Program-made: the position numbers and the translations under genes
NCBI RefSeq assembly: GCF_017313275.1
Contig: NZ_JAFLNM010000001.1
Span: 1,302,001-1,366,000, forward strand
Origin: Flagellimonas profundi
GTDB lineage: Bacteria > Bacteroidota > Bacteroidia > Flavobacteriales > Flavobacteriaceae
DNA length: 64,000 nt
Reading direction: 5' to 3'
In this document: positions 34,988-43,931 of the stretch, one piece after another
Layout of the letters: each line of letters begins with the position of its first letter
Position numbering within the stretch: position 1 is the first letter of the stretch
The notes under the pieces: generated by a model
The model's database searches: none
What the model was told of the DNA's origin: nothing
Seen by the model: only the letters and a program-made list of their open reading frames with translations

Positions 34988-36577
34988 TTAAATTAAAGGG
35001 AGTTTTATGAAAAAAGTACTTCCTTTTGCTTTTTCGCTTTCCGCATAAACCTCACCCTGATGGTCGTCTATAATTCTTTTTACGTAGGCCAACCCTAATC
35101 CGTGCCCCTTAACGTTATGTATGTCCCCGGTATGTTCCCGGTAAAATTTTTCAAATACTTTTTTGAGCACTGCCTTGCTCATACCCGCACCTTGGTCCTC
35201 AACTCTTATAATGATGCTGTTTTTTACCACTTCGGTGTACACATCAATTTTAGGGGTCTCTGGCGAATACTTCACCGCATTGTCCAAAATGTTTACCACC
35301 ACATTGGTCATGTGCATCTCATTGGCCAATACTTCTGATCGTTCAGCATCCAAGTGGGCATTTACATATCCTCCCCTGTCTTGAACAATCAGTTCAACAT
35401 GGGCAATGGCATCTGTAATTATATCATGCATATTGACCCTGTCCTTGCTAATGTCCAACTGGTTTTTTTCCAGTTTTGATATTCTGAGTACATTTTCTAC
35501 CTGGGCGTGCATTCTTTTGTTCTCATCACGAATCATACCCAAATACCTCAATACCTTTTCCTTATCCTCGATGGATTTAGGGTTTCGAATCGCTTCCACA
35601 GCTAAGTTTATTGTCGCTATCGGAGTTTTGAACTCGTGCGTCATATTGTTGATGAAATCGGACTTGATTTCAGAAATCCGTTTTTGTTTGATCAACTGAT
35701 AGATAGCACTGGAATAGGCCAACATAATTACCAATGTGAAAACCAAAGACAATATTGCCATTCCCATTACCGACCCAAAAATATACCTCTTCATGCTTGG
35801 GAATGTTAGCAATAGTGAGAAATTGGATACTCCCTCACTGTCTTTGAAAATGGGGGATTTATAAATTTTAGAACCAGAAAACTTGAATTTCCTGGACCGG
35901 ACCTTGGTCGGGTAACCTTGACTGTATACCCCATACTCATAGTCTATATCAATGTTTCTATTGCTTAACTCTTGACTAAGTAGCAGTTCCAACTCTTGTT
36001 TGGAAACCCTTTTATGTATGGGTTGGCTTTTGGCGTATTCCATAAATACATCTTCCCATGCCGCTATCTCTATTTTGTCCAGCTTTCCAATACTGGTCAC
36101 TTTCTCGATAGGAGTTAAGCTGTAGCTTTGACCATCAAGCCCTGTTTCCCGCTTAAACACCTGCTTGGTTCTTCTACTTGTATAGTTCTTCAGCGTTGTG
36201 CTGTCCTCACCACCTAAAGTATTGTTAATATCAAAGAACGCTGAGGTTATATTGTAATCCTCTTCAAGAATCCCATGGGAATAAAAGAGAATTTCATCTG
36301 AATCCAAATCCCTTTCTACGAACATGAAATTTTTGAACTGAGCACTTTTAGGCTCGCCAACACTATCCGCAATAGAAGCCAAACGATCTGAGTACTCCTT
36401 CATCTCGCGCTTCTCTACCCTACTGGCTACTTTATCCAGTATGTCCGTAACTGTCCTTGAGAATTGTTCTTCTTTGTCATTTATTGAGGTTCGAATCCAA
36501 TAAACTTGCACAAAAATTATCCCTAAAAGGGATAAGCTCATAAGAACAACCAGAAGAACGAATAGCTTCTTGTTCAT
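34988..36577 (-). CDS. Envelope-sensing histidine kinase
   Basis: A 529-residue membrane kinase partnered with the OmpR-family regulator. Membrane span 1 (5-28, LFVLLVVLMSLSLLGIIFV), a large periplasmic domain (about 30-265), span 2 (about 270-295, SVMGMAILSLVFTLVIMLAY), then HisKA with phospho-acceptor His in NNMTHEFKTPIATINLA (near 312) and HATPase_c (NILDNAVKYSPE, VEDQGAGMS, GHGLGLAYVKRI). The layout is that of envelope-stress sensors such as CpxA and of Bacteroides RprX. The only promoter-like element (TAATTTTA) ends 5 nt before the ATG, and a GTTAAG-N5-GTTAAA site lies 27 bp further upstream, consistent with autoregulation. Confidence 0.93.
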   Translation of the reverse strand: MNKKLFVLLVVLMSLSLLGIIFVQVYWIRTSINDKEEQFSRTVTDILDKVASRVEKREMKEYSDRLASIADSVGEPKSAQFKNFMFVERDLDSDEILFYSHGILEEDYNITSAFFDINNTLGGEDSTTLKNYTSRRTKQVFKRETGLDGQSYSLTPIEKVTSIGKLDKIEIAAWEDVFMEYAKSQPIHKRVSKQELELLLSQELSNRNIDIDYEYGVYSQGYPTKVRSRKFKFSGSKIYKSPIFKDSEGVSNFSLLLTFPSMKRYIFGSVMGMAILSLVFTLVIMLAYSSAIYQLIKQKRISEIKSDFINNMTHEFKTPIATINLAVEAIRNPKSIEDKEKVLRYLGMIRDENKRMHAQVENVLRISKLEKNQLDISKDRVNMHDIITDAIAHVELIVQDRGGYVNAHLDAERSEVLANEMHMTNVVVNILDNAVKYSPETPKIDVYTEVVKNSIIIRVEDQGAGMSKAVLKKVFEKFYREHTGDIHNVKGHGLGLAYVKRIIDDHQGEVYAESEKAKGSTFFIKLPLI

Positions 36578-36582
36578 TTTTG

Positions 36583-36590
36583 TAAAATTA
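36583..36590 (-). promoter_or_regulatory. Near-consensus -7 element (TAATTTTA) of the kinase operon
   Basis: On the minus strand it matches TAnnTTTG at seven of eight positions and lacks a -33 TTG, as expected for an activator-dependent promoter. It ends 5 nt before the kinase ATG, so the transcript would be leaderless. Confidence 0.4.
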
Positions 36591-36594
36591 AAAA

Positions 36595-36646
36595 TTTAAC
36601 ATTTAGTAATTTTAGCGTTTAACCAAAACTTAACATAAATGTTAAA
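36595..36646. repeat. 11-bp inverted repeat before the two-component operon
   Basis: TTTAACATTTA (36595-36605) and TAAATGTTAAA (36636-36646) are perfect inverted copies with a 30-nt loop. The right arm includes the coaE stop codon. The loop holds the TTTAAC-N5-CTTAAC site. It may be a transcription end for coaE, an extended operator, or both. Confidence 0.55.
36618..36634 (-). promoter_or_regulatory. Candidate OmpR/CpxR-type operator, site C (autoregulatory)
   Basis: On the minus strand, the direction of the kinase operon, this reads GTTAAG-N5-GTTAAA with an 11-bp period. It ends 27 bp before the -7 element, almost the same distance as site D before the DegP-like gene (26 bp). Its form is close to the enterobacterial CpxR box GTAAA-N5-GTAAA. 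Function is inferred. Confidence 0.5.
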
Positions 36647-37235
36647 ATTTAGATGCTACCGCTAAAAGTTTGAGGTGTAGTTCTTTAACCTTGTCCTTGG
36701 TTTTGTCCAATTCGAGGTTTTCAATTGAATAATCGGCCAAATCAAGCTTCTGTTCATCATCCAGCTGATTGTTCATACGGTCAACAACAGCCTGTCTTTC
36801 AATTTGGTCCCTATCCACTACCCTTTCAATTCGAGTTTCTACCGGGGCTGTGACCAAGATGGTGCAATCATACTTGTCCTGGGCACTGTTTTCAAAAATC
36901 AACGCAGTTTCCTGTATAACGTAAGGCGAATCTTGACGATTGACCCAATCCAAAAAGTGTTTCCTTACCGCTGGATGCACAATGCCATTCAGTTTTTCCA
37001 AAAGCTCCGGGTCCTTAAAGACCTTGTTGGCTATAAAAGATCTATTCAGCCCTTTCTCCGTATAAGCTTCCTTGCCCAATAGATCAGTAATGGCGGTTTT
37101 CACCTCCTTTGAGTTGGCCATCAATGCTTTAGCCTCCAAATCGGAGTCGTACACAGGAACCCCAAGCTCTTTGAACATACCGGCCACAGTACTTTTACCG
37201 CTTCCTATTCCTCCTGTAAGTCCAACTATCATCAT
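36642..37235 (-). CDS. coaE: Dephospho-CoA kinase
   Basis: CoaE phosphorylates dephospho-CoA in the last step of coenzyme A synthesis. The 197-residue product has P-loop GLTGGIGSGKSTVAGMF (5-21), VPVYDSDLEAKALM, LNGIVHPAVRKHFLDW, ETALIFENSAQDKYDCTILV and VVDRDQIERQAVVDRM, all family hallmarks. Two ATGs are adjacent; the first overlaps the stop of the YbbR-domain gene by 4 bp. CoaBC, which acts earlier in the same pathway, is encoded about 6 kb upstream on the same strand. Confidence 0.95.
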   Translation of the reverse strand: MMIVGLTGGIGSGKSTVAGMFKELGVPVYDSDLEAKALMANSKEVKTAITDLLGKEAYTEKGLNRSFIANKVFKDPELLEKLNGIVHPAVRKHFLDWVNRQDSPYVIQETALIFENSAQDKYDCTILVTAPVETRIERVVDRDQIERQAVVDRMNNQLDDEQKLDLADYSIENLELDKTKDKVKELHLKLLAVASKF

Positions 37236-38188
37236 TGCTGTTTCAAAACAAAGTTTACCGTATTTTCTTCCAACCGAACATCATAAACTTTTTGAGGGCT
37301 TTCTGTAACCTCCAAAAACAACGAACTGCTCTCCGAACCTTTAAGCTGACCATAATCTGCAACAATTTCAAAATCAGAAGCGGATATCTCCTTTAATCGT
37401 TCTATTGTTGCCTTACAAAGTATAGTAACCTGGTTGGGAAACGTCTTTATTTGATAACCTTCGGGAATGTTTATGACTTGAACAGGCACTTCGAATACTT
37501 TTTCGGAAAACTTTGACACCTTGCCGGAAACAGTGGCTCGGCCTATCGAAAAAATGCTGTTGTCCAACCCTTTGGGAAAAACCAAGGTGACTTCATTGGA
37601 AAAATCATCGTTAACATTGGTTAACTGTATGAGGGATGTATTGATTGTTCGAATGGTATCAATCTCACTTTTAGGTCCTTTTACCTCTACCGAGTCAGGG
37701 GTAATCTTAACTTTACCATCAAGAATATAGTTTTGCTGTAGTTGGAGGTCCAGTTTCGCACTAATTGGAATTTTTTTAGTATCAACTTGATACATGTCCA
37801 CCACCAGTTGACTTCGGTCCAATTCCAAGAGGGAGATGTTTTGGGACAATTGTTGGTCCATCTGCTTCTTTAAGGCATCTTCACTTAGCACATACTCCCC
37901 ATTAAACAATTCAGCCTGGGACACATCAATATCCATTCTGCTTTTGAAAATTTTATAATACAAGAACTGAAAGCCACTGGTCCTAAGTTTAGCTTCAATC
38001 TGATCATTCGAATTTTCACCTAACAACAACGAGTCTGGAAGGTTTCTATAATTTAGTGTAAAATACGCGCGGGATTCATAGGTTTCGGATAGGTTACTGA
38101 TGAACCAAGCCAAAAAAGAGCATAGCAAGAACAGCGAAAATATTTTCACTTTCTTTTGGTTGAGGCCGCGCAATACTTTTTTAAACAC
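37232..38188 (-). CDS. YbbR/CdaR-like membrane-anchored protein
   Basis: A 318-residue protein with one N-terminal membrane segment (about 15-32, IFSLFLLCSFLAWFISNL) and an extracytoplasmic part of repeated beta-rich YbbR-like units (for example VSGKVSKFSEKVFEVPVQVI and the following TFPNQVTILCKA). In Firmicutes the related CdaR controls the diadenylate cyclase CdaA; no cdaA gene is in this window, so that role is only a possibility. It sits between a glycosyltransferase and coaE, overlapping coaE by 4 bp. Confidence 0.78.
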   Translation of the reverse strand: MFKKVLRGLNQKKVKIFSLFLLCSFLAWFISNLSETYESRAYFTLNYRNLPDSLLLGENSNDQIEAKLRTSGFQFLYYKIFKSRMDIDVSQAELFNGEYVLSEDALKKQMDQQLSQNISLLELDRSQLVVDMYQVDTKKIPISAKLDLQLQQNYILDGKVKITPDSVEVKGPKSEIDTIRTINTSLIQLTNVNDDFSNEVTLVFPKGLDNSIFSIGRATVSGKVSKFSEKVFEVPVQVINIPEGYQIKTFPNQVTILCKATIERLKEISASDFEIVADYGQLKGSESSSLFLEVTESPQKVYDVRLEENTVNFVLKQQ

Positions 38189-38191
38189 TTT

Positions 38192-39199
38192 TTACTTTTT
38201 CTTGAAAAATAGTTTTGGGAACAATTCTTCGGGCTCCTTATTACTAAAGTTAAGCAACATTGTGGACTTGAAAAAACCAATACCATATCCAGTGAACTGA
38301 ACCAAAGCAGCAAAAATGGCCAATAAGGCAACCTTTAGTCTCTTACTCTTGATCAATGCATCCAAGAAAAGGATAAAAAAATAGAACACATACAGTATCA
38401 AGGGAAGCCAAAGTCCGAAAAATGCAAAAACAACGGCAACGCATAATCCGAACATAAACCAAGTAGGAAACCAATAGGTAGGCTTTGCAGTTCCTGAATG
38501 CCATTTATTGAGGATAGGGCGCACCATACCAAATTTGTTCACTTGAATGTAAAATTTATTCCAATCAATTCGTCTTTTATGGTAAACATAAGCCTTGGGG
38601 AACAACCTTGTATCAAAACCTGCTTTCCATATACGAAAGGTCAGGTCTGGGTCTTCTCCTGGATGGATTCTACCAAACCCTCCTGCTTTTTCATATGCTT
38701 GTTTGGAAATGCCCATGTTAAAGCTACGTGGCTGAAACTTGCCAACGGCTTTTTTACCTCCTCGGATGCCTCCAGTGGTCAAAAAGGAGGTCATCACATA
38801 GTTTATTGCCTTTTGTACGGTGGTAAACGATGCATCGGCTGCATCAGGTCCCCCAAAACAATGCACAAAACCTCTTTCAAGTTCCTTGTCAACTTCGGAC
38901 AAATACTGTTTAGGAAGTATACAGTCCGAGTCCAAGATGATATAATAATTCCCTTTGGCGTTTTGCATTCCAAAATTTCTGGAATCGCCCGGACCCGAGT
39001 TTTCTTTAAAGTAATAGGATATGTTGAGTTTGTCTTGGAACCTGCGTACAATGTCCTCCGAAGATTCTGATGAGCCATCTTCCACGATAACTACTTCAAA
39101 ATTCTTCTGGTAATCTTGTTTTTGAAGACTTTCCAACAACTCCCTGACCTCTTCGGGCCTGTTGTATACAGGAACTACTATGGAGAAAAGAATATTCAT
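38192..39199 (-). CDS. Membrane-bound family 2 glycosyltransferase
   Basis: A 335-residue GT-A fold transferase. Motifs: FSIVVPVYNRPEEVRELLES at the start, FEVVIVEDGSSE, the metal-binding Asp in YIILDSDCIL (near 88), GPGDSRNFGMQNAKG and GGFGRIHPGEDPDLTFRIW, where Glu-Asp is the usual catalytic-base region. Hydrophobic spans occur at about 240-330. The donor and acceptor are unknown; family 2 enzymes build cell-surface glycans. The start at 39199 is used because an ATG six codons further upstream falls inside the fabI terminator. Overlap-free but only 3 bp from the YbbR gene. Confidence 0.87.
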   Translation of the reverse strand: MNILFSIVVPVYNRPEEVRELLESLQKQDYQKNFEVVIVEDGSSESSEDIVRRFQDKLNISYYFKENSGPGDSRNFGMQNAKGNYYIILDSDCILPKQYLSEVDKELERGFVHCFGGPDAADASFTTVQKAINYVMTSFLTTGGIRGGKKAVGKFQPRSFNMGISKQAYEKAGGFGRIHPGEDPDLTFRIWKAGFDTRLFPKAYVYHKRRIDWNKFYIQVNKFGMVRPILNKWHSGTAKPTYWFPTWFMFGLCVAVVFAFFGLWLPLILYVFYFFILFLDALIKSKRLKVALLAIFAALVQFTGYGIGFFKSTMLLNFSNKEPEELFPKLFFKKK

Positions 39200-39203
39200 T
39201 TGA

Positions 39204-39235
39204 AATAGAAAAGCCATCCCGAAAAAGGATGGCTT
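39204..39235 (-). terminator. Terminator of fabI
   Basis: A 9-bp perfect stem AAGCCATCC / GGATGGCTT (39211-39219 with 39227-39235) and a 7-nt loop. On the minus strand it is followed by TTCTATTTC. It separates fabI from the glycosyltransferase gene, although transcription may read through. Confidence 0.78.
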
Positions 39236-39254
39236 CTCATGTATTTTTTACAGT

Positions 39255-40067
39255 TTATTCCGAAAATTCATCGATTACCTCTTGACTTACGCCTGTATTG
39301 GAGAAACCTCCATCGTGGAATAAGTTCTGCATGGTCACCTTTTTAGTCAAATCGGAGAAAAGTGACACGGTATAGTTGGCACAATCATCCGCCGTGGCAT
39401 TACCAAGTGGCGACATTTTTTCTGCGTAATTGATGAATCCATCAAATCCTTTCACACCCTGACCCGCTGTTGTAGGCGTCGGAGATTGGGAAATGGTGTT
39501 CACCCTTACCTTATGTTCTTTTCCGAAGAAATAGCCAAAGCTCCTTGCAACAGACTCCAAATAGGCTTTATTGTCCGCCATGTCATTATAATCTGGGAAT
39601 GTTCTTTGTGCTGCCATGTAGGTCAAAGCAACAATACTTCCCCATTCGTTCATGGCCTCGGCCTTGTAAAGTGATTGCATTACCTTGTGGAAAGATAGTG
39701 CGGATACGTCCCACCCCTTTTCAGTAAAGCTATAGTTCTCATCTGTGTAATGTCTTCCTTTCCTAACGTTTACGGACATTCCTATGGAATGAAGCACAAA
39801 ATCCAGTTTTCCGCCCAAAATTTCCATGGACTTCTCCACTAAGTTCTTCAAATCCTCTTCGTTAGTGGCATCTGCGGGAATAATTTCTGAATTGGTTTTT
39901 TCCGCCAGTTCATTGATCTGTCCCATTCGCATAGCAATAGGTGCGTTGGTCAAAACAAATTCGCCTCCCTCTTCGTGAACGCGTTCAGCGGTTTTCCAAG
40001 CAATGGAATTAGGGTCCAATGCGCCAAAAATGATTCCTTTTTTACCCTTTAAAAGATTGTATGCCAT
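39255..40067 (-). CDS. fabI: Enoyl-[acyl-carrier-protein] reductase (NADH)
   Basis: FabI carries out the last reduction in each cycle of fatty-acid elongation and is the target of triclosan. The 270-residue product starts MAYNLLKGKKGIIFG (cofactor loop) and keeps Tyr and Lys seven residues apart in FPDYNDMADNKAYLES (Tyr-x6-Lys, near 159-166). Other motifs: VLHSIGMSVN, ALTYMAAQRTF, and the substrate loop RVNTISQSPTPTTAGQGVKG. The ATG at 40067 is preferred over one ten codons earlier by the promoter at 40095. Monocistronic: own promoter and terminator. Confidence 0.95.
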   Translation of the reverse strand: MAYNLLKGKKGIIFGALDPNSIAWKTAERVHEEGGEFVLTNAPIAMRMGQINELAEKTNSEIIPADATNEEDLKNLVEKSMEILGGKLDFVLHSIGMSVNVRKGRHYTDENYSFTEKGWDVSALSFHKVMQSLYKAEAMNEWGSIVALTYMAAQRTFPDYNDMADNKAYLESVARSFGYFFGKEHKVRVNTISQSPTPTTAGQGVKGFDGFINYAEKMSPLGNATADDCANYTVSLFSDLTKKVTMQNLFHDGGFSNTGVSQEVIDEFSE

Positions 40068-40094
40068 AATTTCTTGCAATTGTTGATTGTGTGA

Positions 40095-40102
40095 CAAAGA
40101 TA
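40095..40102 (-). promoter_or_regulatory. -7 promoter element (TATCTTTG) of fabI
   Basis: An exact TAnnTTTG match on the minus strand, predicting a start of transcription near 40089 and a leader of about 22 nt before the fabI ATG. It overlaps the upstream alternative start (40097), which is therefore rejected. Confidence 0.55.
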
Positions 40103-40140
40103 TTTAAACTAATTGAAGTTTGGGAAGCTGCTCAACGGTT

Positions 40141-41793
40141 TTATTGCAACAGTTCCTTGGCGTGCGCCAAAGCGGATTCGGACAATGACTTGCCGCCCAA
40201 CATTTCCGCCAATTCCCGTACGCGTTCATCTGTACTTAATTGTTTGATATGCGTACTTGTTCCTTCTACCCCTTCTTCCTTATACACTTTGAATTGATAA
40301 CGCCCCTTTGAAGCGACCTGCGGTAAGTGCGTTATGGAAAACACTTGCATGGTGCCGCTCATTTGCTGCATGATCTCTCCCATTCGATTGGATATTTCCC
40401 CAGAGACCCCTGTGTCTATTTCATCGAACATCATGGTGGGCAAGTTTTCGTACTCCGCTAAAATGGATTTTATGGTCAGCATGATTCGTGAAAGTTCCCC
40501 TCCTGATGCCACCTTTTTCAATTCGCCATAACTGGAACCCTTGTTGGCAGAGAACAAGAACACCAAATCATCTTTCCCGTTGGTTTTGAATGACTTAGAC
40601 GGGTTTACCTCAATTTTAAAAGTAGCGGATGGCATTCCCAAAGATGACAGGTTCTGTTGAAGTCTTTCGCTTAATTTGGGGATAACAGATTTTCTGCCAT
40701 CGCTTATTTTGTTGGCCCATACATTCACTTTTTCGGTGATGGCATCGACCTCTTCTTGTTTTTCCTTGATTTTGGACTCGATATTGGCCACGGCATCCAC
40801 TTTTTGGGCCAAATCTTCGCGAATATCCATCAACTCCGAAACTGAATCGGTCTGGTGCTTTTTCTGAAGGTCGTACAGTTGCTGTAATTGTCCATTGACC
40901 ACTTCCAATCGTTCAGGGTTGGCCTCTACCCCTTCCTGTAAACGCTCCAATTCTGAAGCGATGTCATCAGTTTCAATCAAAACCGATTGAATCCGATCAT
41001 ACAAAGATTTGTAGTCCGACCCAAAATCGGTTAGCCCTTGGAACGCTCGTTTTAAATCTGTAAGCCGGCCGACAATACCCAATTGCTCATCGTTCAACAA
41101 CTGATGCCCCGCGGACAACTGCTCCATGATCTGCTCCACATTGCTCAGCTGCTCATACTCCTCTTCCAACTCTTCCTGCATACCTTCTTTGAGCTTTGCA
41201 TCCTCCAGCTCCTTCAACAAAAAGCTATTGTAGTCATGTTCTTTATCGGCGTCCGCTTGAAAATCCTCCAACTTTTGAAGCTCTTTCGAGGCTGTTCTCA
41301 ACGTTTCCAGTTCTTGGGCGTATCCGGAAAGATTTTCGGTATTCCCTGCCAAAGCATCAAGCACTTTCATCTGAAAATCATTATCGGTAAGCTGCATCGT
41401 CTGGTGCTGTGAGTGTACATCCACCAATTGATCGCCCAATGCCCGCATCACATCCAAAGTAACGGGAGAGTCGTTTACAAACGCCCTGGATTTACCGCTG
41501 GGCAATATTTCCCTCCGAAGTATCGTAGTTTCTTCATAATCCAAGTCGTTTTCCTCAAAAAACGATTGGAGTTGGTATTTTGAAACATCGAACTCTGCCT
41601 CTATTACGCACTTTTGTTCTTGGTTCTTAAGGGACGATAGATCGGCACGCTTTCCCAAAACCAGGGAAAGACCTCCCAACAGTATGGATTTTCCAGCACC
41701 GGTTTCCCCAGTTATAGTTGTGAAACCATTGGAAAAAGACACACTTACGTCATCAATGAGTGCATAATTTTGGATGGATAGATTTGCTAGCAA
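40141..41793 (-). CDS. recN: DNA repair protein RecN
   Basis: RecN is an SMC-like ATPase for double-strand break repair. The 550-residue product begins LANLSIQNYALIDDVSV with Walker A TITGETGAGKSILLGG (28-43). Two coiled-coil arms (about 150-370) follow, then the conserved signature KKVASGGELSRIMLTIK and Walker B MMFDEIDTGVSGEI near 420-470, and QVFSITHLPQVAS. Translation must start at TTG (41791-41793), since the next ATG would remove the ATPase N-terminus and relatives start at this position. TATCTTTA just upstream is a near-consensus promoter. Confidence 0.95.
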   Translation of the reverse strand: MLANLSIQNYALIDDVSVSFSNGFTTITGETGAGKSILLGGLSLVLGKRADLSSLKNQEQKCVIEAEFDVSKYQLQSFFEENDLDYEETTILRREILPSGKSRAFVNDSPVTLDVMRALGDQLVDVHSQHQTMQLTDNDFQMKVLDALAGNTENLSGYAQELETLRTASKELQKLEDFQADADKEHDYNSFLLKELEDAKLKEGMQEELEEEYEQLSNVEQIMEQLSAGHQLLNDEQLGIVGRLTDLKRAFQGLTDFGSDYKSLYDRIQSVLIETDDIASELERLQEGVEANPERLEVVNGQLQQLYDLQKKHQTDSVSELMDIREDLAQKVDAVANIESKIKEKQEEVDAITEKVNVWANKISDGRKSVIPKLSERLQQNLSSLGMPSATFKIEVNPSKSFKTNGKDDLVFLFSANKGSSYGELKKVASGGELSRIMLTIKSILAEYENLPTMMFDEIDTGVSGEISNRMGEIMQQMSGTMQVFSITHLPQVASKGRYQFKVYKEEGVEGTSTHIKQLSTDERVRELAEMLGGKSLSESALAHAKELLQ

Positions 41794-41839
41794 TATTGAA
41801 GAATTTACCCGTAAAGATAAATTTCTTTAGAGAACTGCA

Positions 41840-42730
41840 CTAGTAATTTATTTCATTCCACGTAGTAGAATAAAATGGGGCCACTTTATTGAGGGTTTCC
41901 TTGAGTTTTACAATGTCCACCTTGGGACCATCGGAGAATATATTCTGTATTTCCTCAGATTTGGCATCAAAAAAGGTCTGAATCAAGAAGGCGTTGGGTC
42001 TACGGCTAATGAGTGTTTCAAACAAGCGAAGACTTCCCATAATGATTTGCTTGCCCGTACTGTTGTTGTCCGCCAATATATCGAGCCCTTTTCTGTGGTA
42101 ATTGTACATGGCAATCCGATATTCCCTGAAAGAATTGCTCAATAGGTTATCCACCAATTCAAAACGACTGCGGTCCCCAGTTTCCTGACTCCAGCCGCTG
42201 TAGCTGGAACTTTGTGCCTGAGTGACGATATTCTGGGCCTGTCGGTAGAAATCGTTGCCGCCTTCCAAAGAAAATGTGTCGGCGTCCAATCCCAAAATAA
42301 CGTAAACGTAGTACGAAATAACGCCCACCAAATTGGAATTGAAATTGTTCGGATTGTACACCAAAGGCTGAAACTCCTGATATTGAAAATTGAAAGCATT
42401 GTCCTTATAGTTGAATACAGGGCTTTCGTAGGTCGTATTATAAACGGGGCGTGTGGACTGTATCTGGATATTGGCTTCAAAACGGTCCGATTCGTATTGG
42501 GTTACCGTGATGAACATTCGCGCGTTCACGCGTTCATTTTCACGATAGGTCCGGTTTGTCCATTTGGTTTTGTTCACAAAATCGTTGAGCGAACGCTCCA
42601 AAGTCCTAAAAATCTGTTGATTGGTCTGCCCTACTTGATCCGAGTTCACGGTCACCTCACAATTCAGTTCCTGTGCACACGTCCCGAAGGCAGTAAATAA
42701 AAGAAAAACGGAAAAAAGTATGTTACGCAT
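41840..42730 (-). CDS. porD: PorD-like type IX secretion protein (DUF4835)
   Basis: A 296-residue exported protein of the DUF4835 family, which includes PorD, a factor for type IX secretion in Porphyromonas. Signal peptide MRNILFSVFLLFTAFGTCAQ, then ELNCEVTVNSDQVGQTNQQIFRTLERSLNDF near the start of the mature protein (shown here in parts by its motifs NSDQVGQTNQQ and TLERSLNDF), FQYQEFQPLVYNPNNF and YVILGLDADTFSLEGG. Placement between coaBC and recN is the usual Bacteroidota arrangement. Its start overlaps coaBC by 8 bp. PorP/SprF is encoded elsewhere in the window. Confidence 0.86.
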   Translation of the reverse strand: MRNILFSVFLLFTAFGTCAQELNCEVTVNSDQVGQTNQQIFRTLERSLNDFVNKTKWTNRTYRENERVNARMFITVTQYESDRFEANIQIQSTRPVYNTTYESPVFNYKDNAFNFQYQEFQPLVYNPNNFNSNLVGVISYYVYVILGLDADTFSLEGGNDFYRQAQNIVTQAQSSSYSGWSQETGDRSRFELVDNLLSNSFREYRIAMYNYHRKGLDILADNNSTGKQIIMGSLRLFETLISRRPNAFLIQTFFDAKSEEIQNIFSDGPKVDIVKLKETLNKVAPFYSTTWNEINY

Positions 42731-43928
42731 GGATTCTGGAGATGATTTCTTCCCAAATATCGGAAGCCACTTCGGGCTTCGTTTTTACATCAAACGTTTT
42801 TATCTCCGAATTCTTATCTATAAAGGTGATTTTATTCGTGCTTCCGCCAAACCCAGCGCCATCATCTTTGAGCGAGTTGAGCACAATGCCATCCAAATGC
42901 TTTCTTTTTAGCTTGCCTTTGGCATTTTCCAGCTCATTTTGGGTCTCCAGAGCAAACCCTACTAAGAACTGATTCTTTTTGGCCTCCCCAAGGGACATTA
43001 GAATATCCGGGGTTCGTTCCAAATCGATCCTCATATCACCCTCTTGCTTTTTCACTTTTTCCGAAGCAATGGTTTTAGGTCGATAATCCGCCACAGCAGC
43101 AGCACATATGGCAATATCCGTGTCCGCGTAGTGTTCACGACAGGCATCGTACATTTCCTGTGCAGAGGTCACGCGAATCAATTGAATATTATAATGGTCA
43201 ATGCTCAAGTGGGTCGGTCCTGAAACCAAGATTACATTTGCACCTAAATTGGCCGCCTTCTTTGCCAATTCAAATCCCATGGTGCCCGTGGAACGGTTCC
43301 CCAAAAATCGAACGGGATCAATAGCTTCTTGTGTTGGCCCGGCAGTAATGAGCACATTTTTTCCTGATAGCGGTAAGCCTTTGGCCAAATCCTCTTGCAA
43401 AAAGGCCAAAATATTCTCAGGCTCAGCCATACGTCCTTCCCCATGCAATCCACTGGCGAGTTCTCCTGATTCTGCAGGAATCATGGTATTGCCAAAAGAT
43501 TCCAGTTTATCCAAAGAGTTCTTAGTGGATGGATGCTTGTACATATCCAAATCCATAGCAGGAGCAAAATAAACGGGGCATTTTGCGGACAAATAGGTGG
43601 CCAAAAGAAGGTTGTCGCACGTCCCGTTGGCCATTTTGGAAAGTGTATTGGCCGTTGCCGGGGCAATCAGCATGATATCGGCCCAAAGACCAAGCTCCAC
43701 ATGATTGTTCCAAGAAAGACTTCCATCTTCCTCGTTGATAAAATCCATCAAAACTGGATTTTTAGAGAGTGTGGAAAGTGTAAGTGGCGTAACAAAAGAA
43801 CTGGCGCTCTGGGTCATAACAACTTTGACCTGGGCGCCAGCTTTAATCAGTAAACGAACAAGAAATGTGGTCTTGTACGCGGCAATTCCCCCGGAAATTC
43901 CCAAAAGGATATTTTTACCGCTAAGCAT
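42723..43928 (-). CDS. coaBC: Bifunctional phosphopantothenoylcysteine synthetase/decarboxylase
   Basis: CoaBC makes 4'-phosphopantetheine for CoA synthesis in two steps. The 401-residue product has an N-terminal FMN-dependent decarboxylase domain (1-180; LLGISGGIAAYKT, catalytic His in LSWNNHVELG, PATANTLSKMANG and Cys in GTCDNLL) and a C-terminal synthetase domain (about 190-401; VLITAGPTQEAIDPVRFLGN, STGTMGFELAK, VAAVADYRPK, FALETQNELENAKGKLKRK). Full length. It lies 3 bp from rpoZ and overlaps porD by 8 bp. Confidence 0.96.
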   Translation of the reverse strand: MLSGKNILLGISGGIAAYKTTFLVRLLIKAGAQVKVVMTQSASSFVTPLTLSTLSKNPVLMDFINEEDGSLSWNNHVELGLWADIMLIAPATANTLSKMANGTCDNLLLATYLSAKCPVYFAPAMDLDMYKHPSTKNSLDKLESFGNTMIPAESGELASGLHGEGRMAEPENILAFLQEDLAKGLPLSGKNVLITAGPTQEAIDPVRFLGNRSTGTMGFELAKKAANLGANVILVSGPTHLSIDHYNIQLIRVTSAQEMYDACREHYADTDIAICAAAVADYRPKTIASEKVKKQEGDMRIDLERTPDILMSLGEAKKNQFLVGFALETQNELENAKGKLKRKHLDGIVLNSLKDDGAGFGGSTNKITFIDKNSEIKTFDVKTKPEVASDIWEEIISRIHA

Positions 43929-43931
43929 TTC

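Noticed and set aside
41083..41412. Leucine-rich open frame antisense to recN
   Set aside because: The apparent hydrophobicity mirrors the charged coiled-coil codons of recN on the other strand.
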